Assembly: GCA_001692895.1 (NCBI GenBank)
Contig: KV748268.1
Location: forward strand, 356,161 to 420,160
Direction of reading: 5' to 3'
DNA from: Cenococcum geophilum 1.58
Taxonomy: Eukaryota > Ascomycota > Dothideomycetes > Gloniales > Gloniaceae
Length of the DNA stretch: 64,000 nt
Positions 10,821 through 22,265 of this stretch are shown piece after piece. Position 1 is the first letter of the stretch, and every line of letters begins with the position of its first letter. The notes below the pieces were generated by a model. It did no database searches. It was not told the DNA's origin and was given only the letters and a program-made list of their open reading frames with translations. Made by a program: the position numbers and the translations under genes.

Positions 10821-13488
10821 TTAAGCCGTATTATTTGTACGGCTTAATTTTGTTGCTCTGGAAATCTTGTAAAAAACTAAAGCCGTATTATCTATATGAC
10901 TTTAATTTTGTTGAGTCGCTATAATCTTTAATGAAAGGTAGATAGCGTCAGTGCATTCCCCTAATAAATTAAAAATGATATATTAATCCTCCGCATCCCG
11001 ATCAAGAATCGTCAAAACGATCATGAATCGTGAATTTAGATGATCTTACAAAGATTGGCATTCGGATTATCGATATTTGATAAATTGATATTCATCAATT
11101 GTGATTCACAATGCCGTGATCGTCTTTTACGTCTTGAATCAATCGTCTTGAATCGTTTTGCAAACACCAATATATTATTTCCTGCATATTTCTTGGGATG
11201 AAATTGAATCTCGACCGAGAAGAAGAGGAAAAGGAAAGAAATCGAAATCTAGGGAATAATATCCATTAGGTTAATATATCTGAACATACGTATGAAACGA
11301 TATTGATATGGAATTAATTGATTCAGCGATTATTACAGATCGCGATATTCAATCTAAGATCCTATTATAATCGTATATATTAATTACGGAATTTTGATGC
11401 AATAAATTTTCTAATATTTATTTCTAGATCATATTATATTAAATCCCATTTTGAAATTTCGCAATTTACCTCACATTAATAATGGCCATGATCGTCTTTT
11501 ACCGTCTTTGAATCAATCATCTTGAATCGTCTTGAAAATATGATCATTCAACGTGTTTAACGGCATATAACGCCAATATATTGCGCTCTTCCTGGAATAT
11601 TTTGTAATTTCGCCGGCGATGAAAAACAAGAGAAAGGAAAGGATTCGTAATACATAAAAGAGCAAATATCTGTTAGAATTGATATATACCGATAACCGAT
11701 TACAACGAACGCGGTGCTAAACTATGATATTTTCTCATAAATATTTAAGATGAGTCCTGCATGATATTATAAGAAATTAATCATTATATATGGTACTGGG
11801 ATTTAGAATCAGAGGTTAGAGAATGATATATCGTATACTATAGATTGGGCCCATTTTCAGGAGAATAAATATCATTGAGTCTATTAGATGGACTATCTTG
11901 ATGAATTTCTAGAGTTCTTTGTATTTAATTATATCGGATGTTTAATGCGTTGATATATATCTGTTTCTAGTCCATGTTGAGTTTTCTTAAATATTGGAGT
12001 TCTTATTTCTGAAAATATATTATAAAAAACTGTATTAATATCCACAAATTCTGTGACTCCGCTGGTCTTTTAGACTCTACTTATTCTTTTGGGCTGTTGC
12101 GATCGTCGATTTGGTCGTAACAATCCTGGATGATGATACTCGATGGAATTCTATTGTCTCATCCGAATTACATAATCTCGGGACAACTATCCATCTCAGA
12201 TTATTCTGGTCTCTTATATCGCTTCCCTAATTGCGCTATATATTCTCGAAGAATCTGTTCCCAACCTCTAAAGGGGTCTTGAAGATCGTAATTTTATCAT
12301 ATACTAATACTTTTCCGGAAATTTAGGGTGTTCCATGTGTCGCGCGATGAGTCGATTATGATTGCCTAGTAATTTGACTAGGCTGCTTTTGAGATAAAAA
12401 ATCGGTTACGATAGAATTTTGGACTTGTCAATCCTGCTGTAGGTATTCGCAGACAAAGAGGATCACCGATCGGGTAAGCTTACACAGAACTTGATAATAA
12501 GTATGAATCGATTGACGAATTTGCTGTTATAACTCTGTGTGGCCGAGTCGCCACAGTGGATTTACACTGTGTATACATCAGCTTGTGCTAGTGGTTATAG
12601 GATGAATTTCAAAAGATCTATGGAGAACGATTGATGTATATCCGACGCGAATATAAGTTTATTGCACTCGAGTGATACAAAATGAATGCGTAATTCAATG
12701 TATATTTAATGGATAACTACCAACGCCGGTCAATGCTCTGATAGTCCCTCTGGCGCCGATCTGACATTCACCTCCATGCTCCGCTGCGCACACAGATCCC
12801 CATTTAGGACTACTACATCTCCCTCCCTCTCGACTCTGCTTGTACCGTCCTTGCTCTCGCACTCCCTATCCCCCCCTCCCTACTCAGCGATATTCCTGCC
12901 CATCTGGTGGATATAATTAGTAATATTTGCAAGGATTATCTTTTTACCTTTTCCTCTTCTTGACGATTATCAGGATAAGAAAGCATAGCATGAATTTGAT
13001 CTTTCTGCGGATACATGATTCGCGTATGAGATCGCCGAGCGCCATTAGACCGATAGTGGATAATTTAATTGTGAATCAGGGATTCGTTTAGTGTATGAGT
13101 AGAGGCATTAGCTAATCCGGATACGTATCATTGATTCAAGATAGTATCGTCATCAGTGATGATAAATCACCGGCGACATCGTCGGGACTCAACTTTTCTC
13201 TGCTCTCTGGTAGATCTGACTCGGAGGAATATTAATAAGATCGAAGAAGTGGATTATAAATGGACCTTTAATGTCCTCTCACATTTTGGTAGTATCATCT
13301 ATTACTTCTCTTTTGACGATCTTGATGGATGGGAGGATTAATATATCATTTTTAATTTATGGGGATCAACTACGCTTCTCCTTCATTATAAATATATAGC
13401 GACTCCAACAAATTAAAGTCATATAGCTTAATACGGCTTAGTTTGGGTTTAACACTGAAATTACTCAAGCAACAAAATTAAACGGTAC
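10821..13488. mobile_element. 2.7 kb element with ~100-bp inverted terminal repeats
   Basis: The left arm 10821-10923 consists of two ~56-bp subunits, each with an AAGCCGTATTAT..TTAATTTTGTTG core. The right arm 13395-13488 is its approximate reverse complement (TATAGCGACTC..AACAAA.. and CAAGCAACAAAATTAA). The 47-bp inner arms (10877-10923 against 13395-13441) match at roughly 85% by eye. Nothing in between looks like a transposase. It could be a non-autonomous DNA transposon or a foldback-type element. No target duplication was found and the left end abuts the gap. Confidence 0.6.
11109..11700 (+). repeat. Diverged ~190-bp direct duplication inside the island
   Basis: 11109-11300 and 11484-11700 share the order TGATCGTCTTTTAC, TTGAATCAATC, CTTGAATCGT, CCAATATATT, a purine-rich AGAGAAAGG-like block and an AATATCTGTTAG-like block. 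The copies are about 370 bp apart and differ by point changes and small indels. No coding function is seen. Confidence 0.6.
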
Positions 13489-14472
13489 TTACGCGATATC
13501 CGACGTACATGGCACTCTTATATACTGATGAGAAGTCAAAGGATCTCGCTCTCAATTAAGACGCGTAGGACATAATAATCGTTTTATTTTTATCGTTTTC
13601 TTTAGTTACTCTAGGAGATTTTCACTATCGGATGAAGATAATTACAAGTGCTAAAGATGATAATAATTCATTGTGCGGATTTGTGAGATCGTTGTGAACT
13701 CCGGACCGTGCGCGATGATAAAATCCATAATATATTTGTGATTCGGGTAGTCATTAGTTCCTGTTTTTTAAGGATGTGTGTGCAGAAAGGGCAGGTAATC
13801 AGAAATCATACAATAAATTATATTCTATATACGTTAGATACGGACATTTTTCGATATTGCAAATACCTCTCTGTCATACTAAGTACAATAAAGAACCGTT
13901 ACTGTATTTGGGCAGTCTTTAATCTCTCTGGTTTCAAAGAAATTTTTCGAGAATGTAAATGGATACTTAAAACGTATGAGACCCTTCACGTGATGGAGTT
14001 TTATTGTACGGTGGAGAATTTTTTTCCTTTCTGAAACAGATAACTTTATTGCGCATTCCATGGTATTTATTTAATTACGTAGAATATTTGAATTGATCTT
14101 GTATTGTATCTGAAATGAGATGCCCATATTGCGCGACGTTGTTATAATTATCATTTTAATAAGTGATAGAAATTATGTACTTAACAAATTGAAGTCTAGT
14201 ATTCTGCAGCCTGCTTGTTTTTTGGCGATTGTGTCTAATTAAAATGCTGCAGGATCGGTTGGTATTATTGTCCTCCGTATTCGATTATATTCTGTATGGC
14301 GATTAGTATATCGACTGTGATATATTGATTCATATGTATCATAGATGTGGGGTCTCGTTCTGGTCATGAAAGTCATTCCATTTTTAATGACGTTTTAAAA
14401 TGCCGTAACACGCCCAGCTTCCCAGACCTTTTATATTACCGAAACTCATAAATATTTCTGGAAAAATCTTTG

Positions 14473-14892
14473 TTCTAAGAGGTCTTATTATTTCGATTTT
14501 AGCATAATAAATATGCCGAAATTAGACAAAAGTTCTAAAAGGTCTCGTTGTTTTAATTTCGGTATATTTATTATACCAAAATCAGAACTTTATTCTAAGA
14601 GGTCTTATTATTTCGATTTTGGTATAATAAATATACTAAAATTAGACAAAAGTTCTAAAAGGTCTCGTTATTTCGATTTTAGTATATTTATTATGCCGAA
14701 ATCAGAACTTTGTTCTAAGAGGTCTTATTGTTTTAATTTTGGCATAATAAACATGCCGAAATCAGACAAAAGTTTTAAAAGGTCTTATTATTTTAATTTT
14801 AGCATATTTGTTATGCCAAAATCAGACTAAAGTTCTAAAAAGTCGCGTTGTTTTAATTTTGGCATAATAAATATGCTAAAATTAGACTAAAG
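14473..14892 (+). repeat. 60-bp tandem array, 7 units
   Basis: Units are exactly 60 bp and alternate between two types (beginning TTCTAAGAGGTCTTATT and TTCTAAAAGGTCTCGTT), giving a 120-bp higher-order period. Each unit contains one near-palindrome of the TTTTRGCAT..ATGCCGAAA kind found elsewhere in the window. The 105-codon open frame across it follows from the 60-bp (20-codon) period and is not a gene. Confidence 0.9.
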
Positions 14893-15135
14893 CTCTAAAA
14901 GGCTACTTTTAGTTTAACGCCTCTCACCCAACTTATATCCGTAATTTATTATTTATTCTTAATTCTTAATTAACATCTAGTGCGGTCCTAATTAAGGTCT
15001 ATATAGATTACTACCACAATATAGGTATAAAAAACCTCTAAGGTAAACATAAGTAGTAATACAAAGTATACCCTTCTAGGTAGTACGCCCGTACTACATT
15101 AACGGGAGGAAAAATACCGTTAGGTCGCTACTTTG
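14893..15135. other. No gene seen
   Basis: RIP-type AT-rich spacer between the 60-bp array and an LTR. No recognisable protein or RNA gene. Confidence 0.5.
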
Positions 15136-15337
15136 TATTAACGACTTAGTTAATTAAGGCACAAACACTATAAGATAGACGCGCAAGCCTATATAATTAG
15201 ATTATCTATAAATAAGAATCTAAAGCTAAGGAAAAGGAAAGGAGAAAATAAGCAGCGCCACTTAAAGTTTTATATAATCTTCGCATTACATAACCACAAT
15301 CTGCGGCAATCTATGGCAATTTACCAGTACCGTAATA
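15136..15337 (-). repeat. LTR (family 2), apparently solo
   Basis: It matches the LTR at 24171-24370/36061-36085: eroded TGTTAGCGACTTAGTTAATT start, CGCAAGCCTATATAAT, the AGGAAAAGGAAAGG purine tract, and a terminal CCGTAATA. No internal element is attached. No 5-bp target duplication was found. Minus orientation as judged from the parent element. Confidence 0.75.
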
Positions 15338-15374
15338 TAAGATGCCATTAGTAAAAAAAAAATAAAAAAAAAGG

Positions 15375-15398
15375 TTTTGGTATATTAATATGCCGAAA
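15375..15398. repeat. Dispersed 24-bp palindrome, single
   Basis: TTTTGGTATATT followed by AATATGCCGAAA, one member of the dispersed palindrome family. It lies about 140 bp upstream of the helicase pseudogene. Confidence 0.8.
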
Positions 15399-15539
15399 CT
15401 AAGTTATAAGTTGTTAAGGAAACCGCTTTAAGTTTTCCACAACAATATAGCCTATATTAAGAAATGATCTTCTAATTTATAATATATTCTACCCTACCTA
15501 TCCAATTATGGATAAGGAGAATACTAATAGGGCTTTTTC

Positions 15540-18500
15540 TATATGCGGGCTTTAGTACCTAACCCAGCCGGCTTTAATAAAATGCGACCGTGTAAGGTAT
15601 TGCGCGAAATTTGCCCTAATATAGCAGTTAAGTTAGAGAAGGCCAATAAAGAGGTAGATTTAGTAATCTAACCGGATAATATTAGATATATAATAAATGC
15701 GTAGTTAAGTAGAGCTAGTTAGGCTAAGCACTTAGGGTATTTTAATGGCGAATAGTTAAAAGATTTAATCCAGAGGCCGAAAAAGTAGGAAAAAGGGTTA
15801 GCTAAGGTATATTAGGTAACAGAAATAGTGATTTAGAAGGCCCAGCGGGCGTTATATACCAATATAGTCGGGTTGCTAGCGGTAAATTATATTAATAGGC
15901 GGGAGATAGGTAACAACATAAATAAGAAGCCGTTAAATGCCATATAAATAGGTATAATAATAATTATATATAGCAGGGCATGGACTAAAATAGTAAGTTA
16001 TATATAGCGGACCTATATATTAGAGGGGGTTAAACTGGGAAATAGAGAAAAGGAAGATAGGGAAAAGAGGGAGGGGGAAAGAATAAAAGGAAAGAAGCCA
16101 GCGTATAGATTTATAATTTAACAGGCAAAGAGATTATAAAAGATTAAAGAAATTATAGGAGAGGTTAAAGAGGAAGTTAATAAGGAAAAGAAAAACAAAG
16201 AGAAAAGTAAAAACAAGGATAAAGAGAGCAAGGAGGAACAGGAGAGGTTAGAGGATTAAGTTTTAGTTTTTTTATTAGCGTTATTAAACTATAATTTAAA
16301 GGATAACGAGTATAGGAGCGCGTTTATTAGCGCGTCGGCCGTATTAGGGGTAGATAATATCTATAGATGGAAAGACCCGTTAATTTACACGCCTATAATG
16401 TCCGCCATAATTATAGTCGCAAAAATGTTAGTATTGTACTAGGCTAAAAAGATATAAGAGGAATGGGTAGTGGATATTATAAAACAAGATAGTTTTAGTA
16501 GGGAGGACGCTAAGGATTAAGCGCTAAGCCATTTCGATTTAGTTAAGGAGATAGCTAATTAGTTTATAATATTAACTAGTTATAGAGGTAATCCTAGCCT
16601 AATAGATTAGTTGTTATATTTATGTATATATAGGATAGGGACTAGATTTAATACGAATGCGGGTAGCGTTATATAGTAGGTAGGAGATATATTGTTATAC
16701 GGCCATATTAAGTTTAGCATAGCGGGTTTACGGTTAATAATTTACGGGTTAGTTAAGATAACGCGGATAGAGTTACGGAAGAAGTTGTTATTATTAGGCG
16801 TTAACGAAAACGGCTAGATTATAAATAGGGCAATAAAGTTACCCGGGATTAAGTGGGACAGTTTAGTAGACAACCTAGTAGAGATAAAGACGGGTTAGAA
16901 TTTTTTTAAATACAACATAAACACGTTTAGGGGCGTAAATGGTAGGAAGTAGTTAACAGCGCGTATAGTTAAAGAGCGGGGTTTAAGGGAAGCGTTTATT
17001 AATATACAGGCCACAGACGCAGTAGTAGTAGGTAAGGTGGGAGTGGTTTAGAAGGGCGACTAGGTAAAGAAGTATAGCAAAATAGTACGATTGTTCCGGG
17101 AATATTTATTAGTATTAGCGTATATAATAGGTGGATAGCTAGCGCGCGGTATAGAGCTAGTAACGATATAGTATAAAAATAGCGCTAATAGGGAGAGCTG
17201 TAGTATATTTGTGGAGAATAGGTTAATAGTATATATAACCAGGTACCATAAGGGGATTAAAGCTAGCGAAAAGGCGAAGATTATCCACTATTATTTACCA
17301 CAAGAGGTTAGGGAATTATTGTTTTATTATTTATAGTTAGTTATACTATTTTAGCGGAAGTTAGAGAGCGCGTATACAGAGGAAAGAGGGATAAAAGGTA
17401 GTCCGTTTATATAGGAATTAATAAAGAAGAAGCTATAGGCGGGTTTATAGCCAGGTAAGAGAAGACAAATAGAAAAAAAGGAAAAGGAAAGGGAAGAGGG
17501 CGAGGAGGTTAAAGGGGAAGAAGAAAGGGAAGAGAATAATAGTTACGCTAAAGGAGCGCTAGATAAATAGAATATAAACTATGTAAGATAGGCAATCTAA
17601 TAGGTTTTAATATAGTAGATAGGGGTTAAATTAACAATAATGGGATAGCGATATATAAGTAAGGTGATTTATTATAAATATATTAACGATAAGGCGGTAA
17701 TTAAAGCGGTAGTTAAAGGGGATAAGGGCGAAGATAAAGAGGATAATCCATTTAATATACAAACTAGGTATAGTTTTAAGATTAGAGGGGGGATTTACAG
17801 AAAACTAATTATAGAGTTGCCGTTTAGTACTAAGTCCTAAAAAACGGCGTTAAGGCGGGTTAGTATAGGGTGGCATCGGTAGTTATTGTTTAAGTTAGCG
17901 TTAAAAGTTTAACTAAAAAAGGGTAATTAGGTAGCCGAAGCCAAAAGAGAGGTAATAGAGGAGGAATTCCGGCGTTAGAGGAGAATAAGAGTGGTAGATA
18001 TTTAAGAACAGTTAAAGGCGTTAGTTAGAGAAGGGGCTAAGTTTAGGGATATCTAAGGACGGGCTATATAGGCAATTATGCGATAAAAGAGCTTAGTTAT
18101 TATAGTTATAGGTATAGGGGCTAGGAAGAGTATATTATTTATATTACCGGCATCGTATTTCACGGGGGTAACGGTAGTAGTTATCCCGTTAATTTTATTA
18201 AGGGATAATTTAAAGGACTGTTATAATAAGGTAGGAATTAAGTGCGTTAAATAGGATAGTCGTAAACCACATAAATAGGCGTTAGTTGTTTTAGTTACGC
18301 CGGAATTAGCAGTTAGCGAAGATTTTAGGGATTTTATTAACCGACAGCGGGCTATAGGAAGGTTGGACCGGATAGTAATTGACAAATACTATATCGTTTT
18401 GGATTTAACTAAGGGTTAAAGGATACGGATATTAAGGTTATAGAATTTAGTTAAAACGGAGATACAGTTAGTATATTTAACGGTAATAATGCGGCTAAGA

Positions 18501-19800
18501 GATAAGGTGGAGTTTATATAGTTAATAGGGTTACTAGCGAAAGAAAAAAGCTATTAGTCTAGAGGGGTAATAATATAAAAAAATATTAAATACTAGATTT
18601 GGTTATACAACTAAGAGGAGGAGAAAAAAGCAGTAAAGAAATTAATAAAAGAGAAGAAGCGCTAGTACCTAATACCTAGATAAATAATCGTATATTATAA
18701 TAAGGTGGAGAAGACGGTTAGGTTAGGGACGGGTTTAAGTTATATTTATTACCACTAGCAGGTTAAAAGTAGGACGAAAAAGAGTAAGTTAGTATAATAG
18801 TTAACAGAAGGAATATAATAGGCTTTTATAGCTATAAACGCGTTAAGTTTAGGGGTTAATACACTAATAATCTAGGCGGTAATCTATATTAGGGTAGTAA
18901 GGAAGTTATAGAATTATAAATAAGAAAGTAATAGGGTAGGGCGGAACGGATTAAAGAGTAAGGCAATTATATTACGCGGGGTATAATATAATTGGGTAGG
19001 GAAGATTTAAAAAGGGGGTTTAAATAAGGATGTTAAAGAGGATATACTAGAGTTTATAATAACTAAAAGTTATATATAGGTTATTTTAAACCAAGAAATA
19101 GATAAAAGGAAAGATAGGGTTAGTTATAAAGACGGGGAAGAAAAGTGTAATAAATGCTAAGTAAATAAGGTAGGGTTAAGAGGGGAAAAAATAGATATGG
19201 AGGTAGAAATAAAAGAGGAAGTAGTAGGGGTAGAAATAGAAGAGGAAGTAATAGAGGTAAATGGATTAGAAAAGGAGAAGGAGAAGGAGGTAAAGATAAT
19301 TAAATTTAAACGGGAGGTAGAGAGGCGAAGATTAATAGCGGTTAAAGAAATGGAGTTATAATTAAGAGAGATATTAGAGGTATAAATATTAGAGGAAAGA
19401 TTAGAAGAGTAGATATTAGGTTATTAGCGGTATAGGGCGGTAGGTAAAGTAGATAAGGAGTATTTAGGTTATAGTATTTAGGAATACTATAAAGAGCGGG
19501 CGGATATAATTAGGGATAAAATTAAGGGAATAAAGGGGTTAATTAAGTAGGAGAGGTTTTTATATTATTTTAAGTGTGAAATCCTATAGGGTATATACGA
19601 GAGGTTTAAAATAAACCCAAGTAATAGTGGTTGGAGGAAGAGAAGAGGGGTATTTATTAGTTTAAGGGGGTATTAGTTAAGTTATTAATATCAAATTAGA
19701 TTATATGGCTGGTTAAGTTTAAGGTATAAATTAAAGGTAGGATAAAGAAGGACGGTTTAGAATGGGTTAATCCGAATAATATTAAACCGGTAATAAGATA
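15540..19800 (+). pseudogene. Telomere-linked RecQ-type helicase, RIP-degraded and 5'-truncated
   Basis: Reading through TAG/TAA gives about 1400 codons in the layout of fungal telomere-linked RecQ-like helicases. First comes an N-terminal region with the SEYRS-like motif KDNEYRSAFISASAVLG near 16305. Then comes a middle region with ARGIELVTI..YHKGIKASEKAKIIH (about 17150-17290). Helicase motif I reads GIGARKS at 18111-18131 (GTGAGKS mutated), motif II D-K-Y-Y at 18381-18392 (DECH mutated) and motif VI QESNRVGRNG at 18921-18950. A Cys-containing C-terminal tail (CNKCQVN, near 19147) follows. Every key change is a RIP-type transition. The usual N-terminal zinc-finger (OrsD-like) part is missing. 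Family proteins are encoded next to telomeres; here the copy is dead. Confidence 0.8.
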
Positions 19801-19913
19801 AATAAAAAAAAAAATTAGGTAGAGAGGATTAGAGAGTAACAGAATATGCTAGGTATTTTATAAATTTTTAAAGTATAGAATATTATAATAATTTAAGCGG
19901 TAGGTAATATTAA

Positions 19914-19967
19914 TTTTGGTATACTAATATTAAAAAAGAAGTAATTTCGGCATATTAATATGCCAAA
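19914..19967. repeat. Two 24-bp palindromes
   Basis: An eroded member at 19914-19933 and a near-perfect one at 19945-19967 (TTTCGGCATATT + AATATGCCAAA), just after the helicase frame and before a C/T tract and the 12-bp satellite. Confidence 0.85.
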
Positions 19968-20060
19968 CCCCCCCCCTTTTTTTTATTTACTAATGCTACC
20001 TTAATTCCCTAATAATATAGCAAAATATAATTATTGCAAAAATGGATAATAATTAATCTA

Positions 20061-20170
20061 AATAAGTATTAAGATAAGTATTAAGATAAGTATTAAAATA
20101 AGTATTAAGATAAGTGTTAAGATAAGTGTTAAGATAAGTAATAAGATAAGTGTTAAGATAAGTATTAAAA
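20061..20170 (+). repeat. 12-bp satellite (AAGATAAGTATT)n, copy 1
   Basis: About nine tandem 12-bp units with small variants (GTGTT, AAAATAAG). It is preceded by AAAATGGATAATAATTAATCTAA, which resembles the leader of the two other copies. It is not a TTAGGG-type telomere repeat. Confidence 0.9.
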
Positions 20171-20549
20171 TAGATGGTTAAGAGGAGTCGTAATTAAGAA
20201 GCTTAATATTTAATAGAGAAAGAAGCTTATATATTATTAAACGGATAATTAAGTATAAGAACACTATCTTATTATAAGAGGCTCTAGAGCCTTATTATAT
20301 ATATTAAATAGGTAGCGAAAAGGCTAATAAAGACATCGCTTAGTTAGTAATAAGTAATAAAAATAGGTAATAAGATATTTAATAAGATATATAATTAAGA
20401 AAGAGGGTAATTAGTTATAAGTTAAGAGACAACTAAGATAAAGTACGTAAATACAATTTGGGTCAACAGATAGTAGTATAATAGTAATAAAAAAATCCAA
20501 TTTAGGTTAATATATATATATATACATCATTCCTAAAGGTAAGCTGCTA
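20171..20549. other. AT-rich spacer with a short (TA)n
   Basis: No gene. Contains loose GATAAG-like units and a (TA)n run at about 20510-20524. Confidence 0.6.
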
Positions 20550-21890
20550 TCCTATTAGACTCCGCCCATTTCTTAATCCTTATCCGCTACGCCTTCCGTA
20601 TATTTATTAAATTTATCTATAGTAAGCGAATTTAGAAGTGCACTACGGCTAGTAATATTATCTCCACATTTATAAAGGCGAGGAAGGAGCCAGTGCTAAG
20701 CAAAGAGGATAAGGTAATTAACAGTATCAACGGCTAAGTCTATCCGTCTACGGTCAACCAGCAGGATACTACCCTTGACATTTTTCCACCATTCTAGGCG
20801 GCGGCCCTAGTCCTAGCTGTTAGGATCTAGGTATAAATAGAGTGCATTATAAACAGGGTTATTAAAGCAATTAGGTAAAGCGAAGTTAGACTTCTAAAGG
20901 GGATTAGGGGAATAGGTACCCGTATATAGTCCTAGGGCGGCAGATCCTAAGTACTTAATAATAAAAGAGGGATTATTAGCTTTAGAGAAGAGAGGATAGT
21001 AGTATAGAATATTAACGGGCTCAAATAACGGCCGGTTATATAGGTAACGGTCCCTATAGGCGTTAACGCAAACGCCTTTAAGCTTAGCGGTTTTAATAAA
21101 CAAGATAACATTACAGGTAAAGTAGGTGTTAGCACTAATGCCATTAATAGCGCTACCGATACCGTTATAAAACCAGGATATATAGTTAATAATATCGCGG
21201 TAATCAACTAAGGAAATATATTAGTAGTAGGGAGGGTTAGGGCTAGGGCTAACCTTAGCCATAGCTAGAAAGGGTCCATACTAAAAACGCCAGCAGCTAC
21301 CGCCAATAATAGCAATACTTTAATTAGGTGGGAGGGTTTAAAAGACATCGCGGCCGGTTAACTTAATAATATAGTCATTAAGGACGGAGGTGCGAAGAGC
21401 GTTACCATAGATTATATTAAGGCTTATACCGACAACATTAGTCTTAGTAGGGGAAATATTAAGGTAGCCTTATAGGATAAGTTTATTATAGCCATCCATA
21501 TCCGGGCAGAAAGGGATAATTTCAACTTATATAAGGCGAGGTTTAGAGCCGAGAAGTATAGGGAAAAGTATAGCCTATTAGTGATTTTCGGATAGAGGTT
21601 CTTAAAATTTTATAAAGGGTTTATAAAGGTGTTTATAAATAGACCAGTTAGACTACTAGTATTCTATAAAGCAGTAAGCGGTAGAATAGCAGCGGGAGCA
21701 TTATTTAGCATTAGTAGCGTTACAGGTAGTACAGGAGTTAGTAAAGTTTAGTATTTTTAAAGATAAAAGAAGCAAGGAGATATTAAGGTGGAAGGTAAAA
21801 TTAGAAGCAAAAGTAGGGGTAGTTAATATTTAAAGGAGGAAAGAAAAGAAAGGCTAGTGGTTATATAATATTAGGGAGGCTAGTAACGCC
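20550..21890. pseudogene. Unidentified eroded coding block, strand undecided
   Basis: Two frames read as protein-like once RIP stops are allowed. The minus frame (about 21540 to 20550) includes NVVGISLNIIYGNALRTS, FYNGIGSAINGISANTYFT and a 69-codon open stretch at 20894-21103. The plus frame (about 20700-21830) includes VTVPIGVNANAFKLSGFN and IVIKDGGAKSVTIDYIKAY. The minus frame has fewer stops and more aromatic residues, but I cannot choose between them. No family recognised. It lies between the helicase's satellite and a cluster of LTR fragments. Confidence 0.4.
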
Positions 21891-21927
21891 AGCCTTATTA
21901 TAGCACTAGAAGATTAATTCTTAATAA

Positions 21928-21979
21928 TTTTAGCATGTTAATATGCCAAAATCAGGATTTTAATATACTAAAATTAATA
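21928..21979. repeat. 24-bp palindrome and an eroded partner
   Basis: TTTTAGCATGTT + AATATGCCAAAA (21928-21951), then TTTTAATATACTAAAATTAA at about 21958-21977, directly abutting an LTR family 1 fragment. Confidence 0.75.
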
Positions 21980-22037
21980 CGGCTTAAATAAATAGCTCTA
22001 AATTAAAGCTTAAACGAATGCTATATTACAGAGATAC
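21975..22037 (-). repeat. LTR family 1 fragment
   Basis: It matches the terminal 60 bp of the 28526-type LTR (ACGGCTTAAATAAAT..GCTATATTACAGAGATACTA), cut by the LTR family 2 copy that begins at 22038. Confidence 0.7.
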
Positions 22038-22265
22038 TATTACAGCGCTAGTAGAAAATAGTAGATTATAGTAGACATTATATAGTAGAGGCAGAGTTAT
22101 ATAAGCTTATATAACTTAAGGACCGTATATAACTTCAAGCGGCACTACTATTCTTCTCCTTTCCTTTCTTTAGCTTTAGATCCTTATTTATAAATAATCT
22201 AATTATACAGGCTTATATATCTGTCTTACCATACCTATATCTCTTAATTAACTAAGTCACTAATA
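22038..22265 (+). repeat. LTR (family 2), plus orientation
   Basis: Inverse of the 15136 and 24171 copies: TATTACAGCGCTAG start, CTCCTTTCCTTTC pyrimidine tract, CTTAATTAACTAAGTCACTAATA end. It faces the 15136 copy, so the helicase region lies between inverted LTRs. Confidence 0.75.

Larger units (their letters stand above)
10817..14450. other. Island without RIP erosion
   Basis: CA and TG dinucleotides are at ordinary levels (for example GATCATGAATCGTG) and TA is not dominant, unlike all flanking DNA. The island is AT-rich and has no long open frame. The longest is 108 codons at 13708-14034 (+), with no recognisable motif. It is bounded by the N gap on the left and the 60-bp array on the right. 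It may be single-copy DNA or a recent arrival. Confidence 0.8.

Noticed and set aside
12060-12300. Coding-like stretch on the minus strand (GWEQILREYIAQLGKRYKRP)
   Set aside because: Only about 26 codons before a stop, with no extension in frame; kept only as a possible old remnant.
12520-12610. tRNA-like stem at GTGTGGCCGAGTCGCCACA
   Set aside because: No T-arm or acceptor pairing could be built; no tRNA or rRNA gene was found in the window.
13156-13341. 61-codon frame in the island
   Set aside because: Short, no motif; lies inside the inverted-repeat element close to its right arm.
13708-14034. 108-codon frame in the RIP-free island
   Set aside because: No motif, no upstream signal, and a length that can occur by chance in DNA of this composition. 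A transcript would change this.
14513-14830. 105-codon open frame (+)
   Set aside because: It follows the 60-bp tandem repeat exactly (20-codon period); a repeat product.
14473-14892. CRISPR-like array
   Set aside because: Units are contiguous without unique spacers, in fungal DNA.
20061-20170. Telomere repeat
   Set aside because: The unit AAGATAAGTATT is unlike TTAGGG-type repeats and lacks the G-rich strand; no TTAGGG array was found anywhere in the window.
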